The position numbers and the translations under genes were made by a program. Below the pieces are notes generated by a model. The model made no database searches, was not told the origin of the DNA, and saw only the letters and a list, made by a program, of their open reading frames with translations. From Epiperipatus broadwayi (taxonomy: Eukaryota > Onychophora > Udeonychophora > Euonychophora > Peripatidae), in assembly GCA_028023455.1 (NCBI GenBank), contig JAQFVV010012422.1, positions 8,776,337 to 8,840,336 on the forward strand: a stretch of 64,000 nt of DNA, written 5' to 3'. This document shows, piece by piece, positions 61,090 through 64,000 of this stretch; positions within the stretch are counted from its first letter, which is position 1; each line of letters starts with the position of its first letter.

Positions 61090-61530
61090 ACATTTAAAAA
61101 AAAAAAAAAACAACAACCCCAGTCTTAAAAGTTTTTTTATTGCCCATTATCTTTGGACTTTAAAGTCATGAACTCATTAAAGTTTACGGAAAGCTATAGA
61201 TAATACATGGCAAAAAAAAAAAAAAAATCTTCAATCTTAAAAGTTTTTTTTATTACACATTTTCTTTGGGGTTATGTTCATTAAAGTTTATGAAAAGCTA
61301 AAGATAATACATGGCAAAAAAAAAAAAACAACAGCCTTCGGACTTAAAAGTTTTTTTATTGCATATTTTTTTGGGAGTTGTGTTCATTAAAGTCATGAAC
61401 TCATTAAAGTTTAGAAAAGCTATAGATAATACATGGCAAAAAAAAAACCTTCGGTCTTAAAAGTTTTTTTATTGCACATTTTCTTTGGGCTTGTGTTCAT
61501 TAAAATTTAAGGAAAAGCTATAAGTATTGA
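61090..61530. repeat. Minisatellite, about 110 bp units, 4 copies
   Basis: Four units, each with a poly-A run, CTTAAAAGTTTTTTTATTGC, a TTTCTTTGGG-type phrase, GTTCATTAAAGTTTA and GATAATACATGGC. Units vary in length through loss of a TCATGAACTCATTAAAG segment (present in units 1 and 3) and in A-run length. Confidence 0.85.
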
Positions 61531-62018
61531 GATGCTACAATGAGTTACGTTATAGAAGTTCAGACAGACATTTTATCGGAGTAAAATTATTAATCCTACT
61601 GTATATGTTATAACACTTTGGGATAATGGATTTATAGAATTTTTTTTTATTTTTCTTAACTAACATTACCTGTGGAATGCCATGTTGCTTTGTGTAGTTT
61701 AGTGCAGCAGTATAAGGTCCTTGGATCTATTCCAATACTGGTATCTCCGGCAGTAGCTTTTTATGAACTCTCAAGCAATAAAATTATTCAATTATTATTA
61801 TTATTTTATTATAATGCAACATTCAGTTTTACTCCGAGTAGATTTTAGCATTTGATCAAGTTGATAATTTTGTAATTATGTATTTTTTCATTCTTGGTTC
61901 TGATACAGCTAATGTTAGTTGTTCTCTTTATTTTTATAATGATCTGATTACTGTAATCATAAAACAGTTTAACAAATATTTTTAAAATAAAATATTTAAT
62001 AATGTATGTATTTTTCAG

Positions 62019-62169
62019 AACACTTACTTTTGCAGAATCCCCATATGAAACACCATCCTCTATAGAGCTTATGGAAAAGCGAAATTTGCACGGATATATA
62101 ATTTTAGTTGAAGGTATTAAGACAGGATCAGCCAGAGTTAGTGTGAAATTAAAAGATGCAGCTTACAAG
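62019..62169 (+). CDS. NUP210: Nuclear pore gp210, coding exon 5
   Basis: 151 bp exon, phase 2 in and 0 out. It completes an arginine codon and encodes RTLTFAESPYETP, SSIELMEKRNLHGYIILVEG and IKTGSARVSVKLKDAAYK. Vertebrate gp210 has RILTFLESTYIPP, ISEMEKAAKQGDTILVSG and MKTGSSKLKARIQEAVYK at this place; the KTGS turn is conserved. Acceptor TTTTTCAG and donor AAG|GTAATA. With it the reading frame totals 681 bases, 227 codons. Vertebrate gp210 is about 1,890 residues, so roughly an eighth of the protein lies in this window. Confidence 0.93.
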
Positions 62170-64000
62170 GTAATATTTAAATAGTTACATTTTTACACAG
62201 AGATAAAAGTAAATGAAGTATTGATTGATAATTTGACTTTGAATCACAATAATTTATACTAAATTTGTTTTGAAGCTTACCATCAAGACAAAGTTTTAAG
62301 TCTAACCATTAGAGTATTAAAGTGAACAATAATTAACATTTTTTTGTTCATTTAAAACATTTTTTGTTTAGCATCTTTTATTAGAACTATTTATAAAATC
62401 TATTGAGTAAAAAAAAAAATCTTGGATATATGGTGTATATACACTTTATTTATATAGTTACGTTAGAAGTCATTAATCTTTTTTATTATCTCCAGTTAAA
62501 AAATTAGTTTGCAATTTATCTATAATCTATTAGCAATCCATATTAGATTGTAAATGGAGTAATCAGTTGTAATTGGAGGATAATTTTTCCAGAAGAATCT
62601 GCTTAGGTCAGATGGATGCTAATTTGTTAACTATAAGAGAAAATGCTCATCAGACTTTTGTCATGACATTTGTTGTCGCTGAGCCTTTAGTTTGTCTTTA
62701 TTATTTTACAGAAAACAAAACTTCATGGAAAGGGGGGTGTAAATACTTTTTACATTGGAAACTGAAATAAAATATCATTTGGGGAATTTCAATATTTGTA
62801 TCTGCCAAGAAATCTTGCATGCGAGTGTTAAAAGTATCTCGTTGAATCATAGTAATATTTTGCAAAACAACAGTTAACGAATGTCACATCAGAATATTGT
62901 AGTACTGCATTTGACAGTGCCCAGCAGTTTGAATGTCAATCTTGTAAATTTTCATGTTTCTAGGCAATGTGATAACATATAGTTTTACAATCTTCTACAC
63001 GTAATTTTTTTGTTTTCTATTCTACTATTAGTTCATACTACAAATGACCCACCATTATTTTATTAATAAAATTGTCAATTAATAAATACAAATTACATCT
63101 CTCTCATTGTTTAACCCTTCAATATGAAGAGTATTTAATCTCACAGAAAATCTTTTGATTTATATACAAACTGCTTTGTTGAATGTTATTTTATTTGAAT
63201 GGGAACTTAATTTGATTATAAACTAATGATATATATAATATTGGATTAAACATGAATATTTTGCACACAACACATATTGATTTGCTTTTACAAAGACCAT
63301 TTTAGAAAATATACGTGTTTATATCTTATGAGCAATGATGCATGTCAATTACTTGAAAATTTTTATTACTTAAGATTACTGTCATCTACCAACAATCAGA
63401 ATATTGGCTAGATGATTGAGTCTTGACTATTAACTCAACAGAAATATTTTAAAGTAGTAGGATTGTTATGCCTTCATTATATTGGACCAGAGATATCAAA
63501 AGCATTATCAATTAATATATTATAAATATAGAATTATATGCATGTTCAAAAGTATATATTTTATTATTTGCAGTATCCCTTTTATAAGCAGATCATTTGT
63601 GACAGACAGTCAAATAATTTATGTCCTTCAGTTTGTTGTGTGTTGTTAATCTATGCCTTATTTAATTAGCTACCTAAGCTTCCCCCAGCACTCACATGTG
63701 CGATAATAAGATATCTTAGTCACCGGGGGGGGGGGGTAGTATGATATTATTTATTTATACACACAAATAAATAATGATTACAAAAAATCAAGTCAGATGT
63801 TACATGACATAATTTAAACAAGCTTATATTACAAATGTTATATAAAGAGCTTGCAAAGAAGCTCTTAACAAGCGATTTTCTACTTAATAGTTATCTATTA
63901 GATAAAGTGTTGGGCTTGTCCTGGTATTTTTAATCTAATTCTTGAATATCCTAGCATCTCACTGAGGAAGCCAGTAGCAGAAACTGGTCTGGGGTAAGGG
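62170..64000 (+). other. NUP210: NUP210 intron 5, start only
   Basis: Begins GTAATA and runs off the window. No exon matching the next part of gp210 was found. The open stretch 62573-62770 does not resemble gp210. A run of 12 G lies at 63725-63736, exceptional in this A+T-rich sequence. The last 50 bases are GC-richer (CTGAGGAAGCC, GAAACTGGTCTGGGG) and may be the edge of another repeat. Confidence 0.7.

Larger units (their letters stand above)
56319..62018 (+). other. NUP210: NUP210 intron 4 (5.7 kb)
   Basis: Begins GTATAA and ends GTATTTTTCAG. 56319-57900 is A+T-rich without features I can support. It then carries a hairpin, a 2.0 kb DNA transposon and a minisatellite. 60320-61080 and 61540-62018 show nothing notable. 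Confidence 0.85.

Noticed and set aside
62573-62770. 65-codon ORF as a possible NUP210 exon 6
   Set aside because: No similarity to the gp210 segment that should follow exon 5, and no suitable acceptor in phase 0.

Overview
This 64 kb window is nuclear genomic DNA of an animal: strongly A+T-rich, with long introns, GT-AG splice sites and many eukaryotic transposable elements, and no bacterial features such as operons, CRISPR or dense ORFs. The taxon cannot be fixed from the sequence. An invertebrate with an A+T-rich, repeat-laden genome fits, for example an arachnid, another arthropod, a cephalopod or a cnidarian.

The only host gene I can support is the 5' part of the nuclear pore membrane glycoprotein gene NUP210 (gp210) on the + strand. 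Five coding exons (10300-10469, 26296-26435, 46019-46150, 56231-56318, 62019-62169) join in frame with matching phases to give the first 227 codons: signal peptide and start of the lumenal domain. The introns are about 15.8, 19.6, 9.9 and 5.7 kb, and the gene continues past the right edge. The start codon lies in an AAAATGGCGGC motif that resembles a YY1 site.

Almost everything else is mobile DNA. Upstream (1-10299): a large palindrome (2941-3772), a minisatellite (about 4556-4750) and an RTE-type LINE copy (7035-8935). Intron 1: an RTE fragment in the opposite orientation (11525-13375), a nested 2+2 inverted repeat structure (14764-16620), and a decayed gypsy-like element flanked by 1.1-1.2 kb direct repeats (18650-25946) with another large palindrome (24221-24690). 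Intron 2: A+T-rich sequence, an unassigned GC-richer block (31170-34380), a structurally complete LTR element with only a gag-like region (34389-38812), and two head-to-head RTE copies (39035-41970 minus, 42425-44130 plus) separated by a 440 bp inserted element. Intron 3: two inverted copies of one non-autonomous DNA transposon (48345-50036, 51044-52832), whose internal tandem repeats differ in number, and a 320 bp palindromic MITE (53534-53853). Intron 4: a 2.0 kb DNA transposon with 8 bp target duplications and a possible Merlin-like transposase relic (58288-60311), and a minisatellite (61090-61530).

No novel multi-gene system was found. The most interesting material is structural: several large foldback elements, a gag-only LTR element with palindromic termini, and a transposon family with variable tandem arrays. 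Identities given as families are read by eye from translations and boundaries; no search was run.
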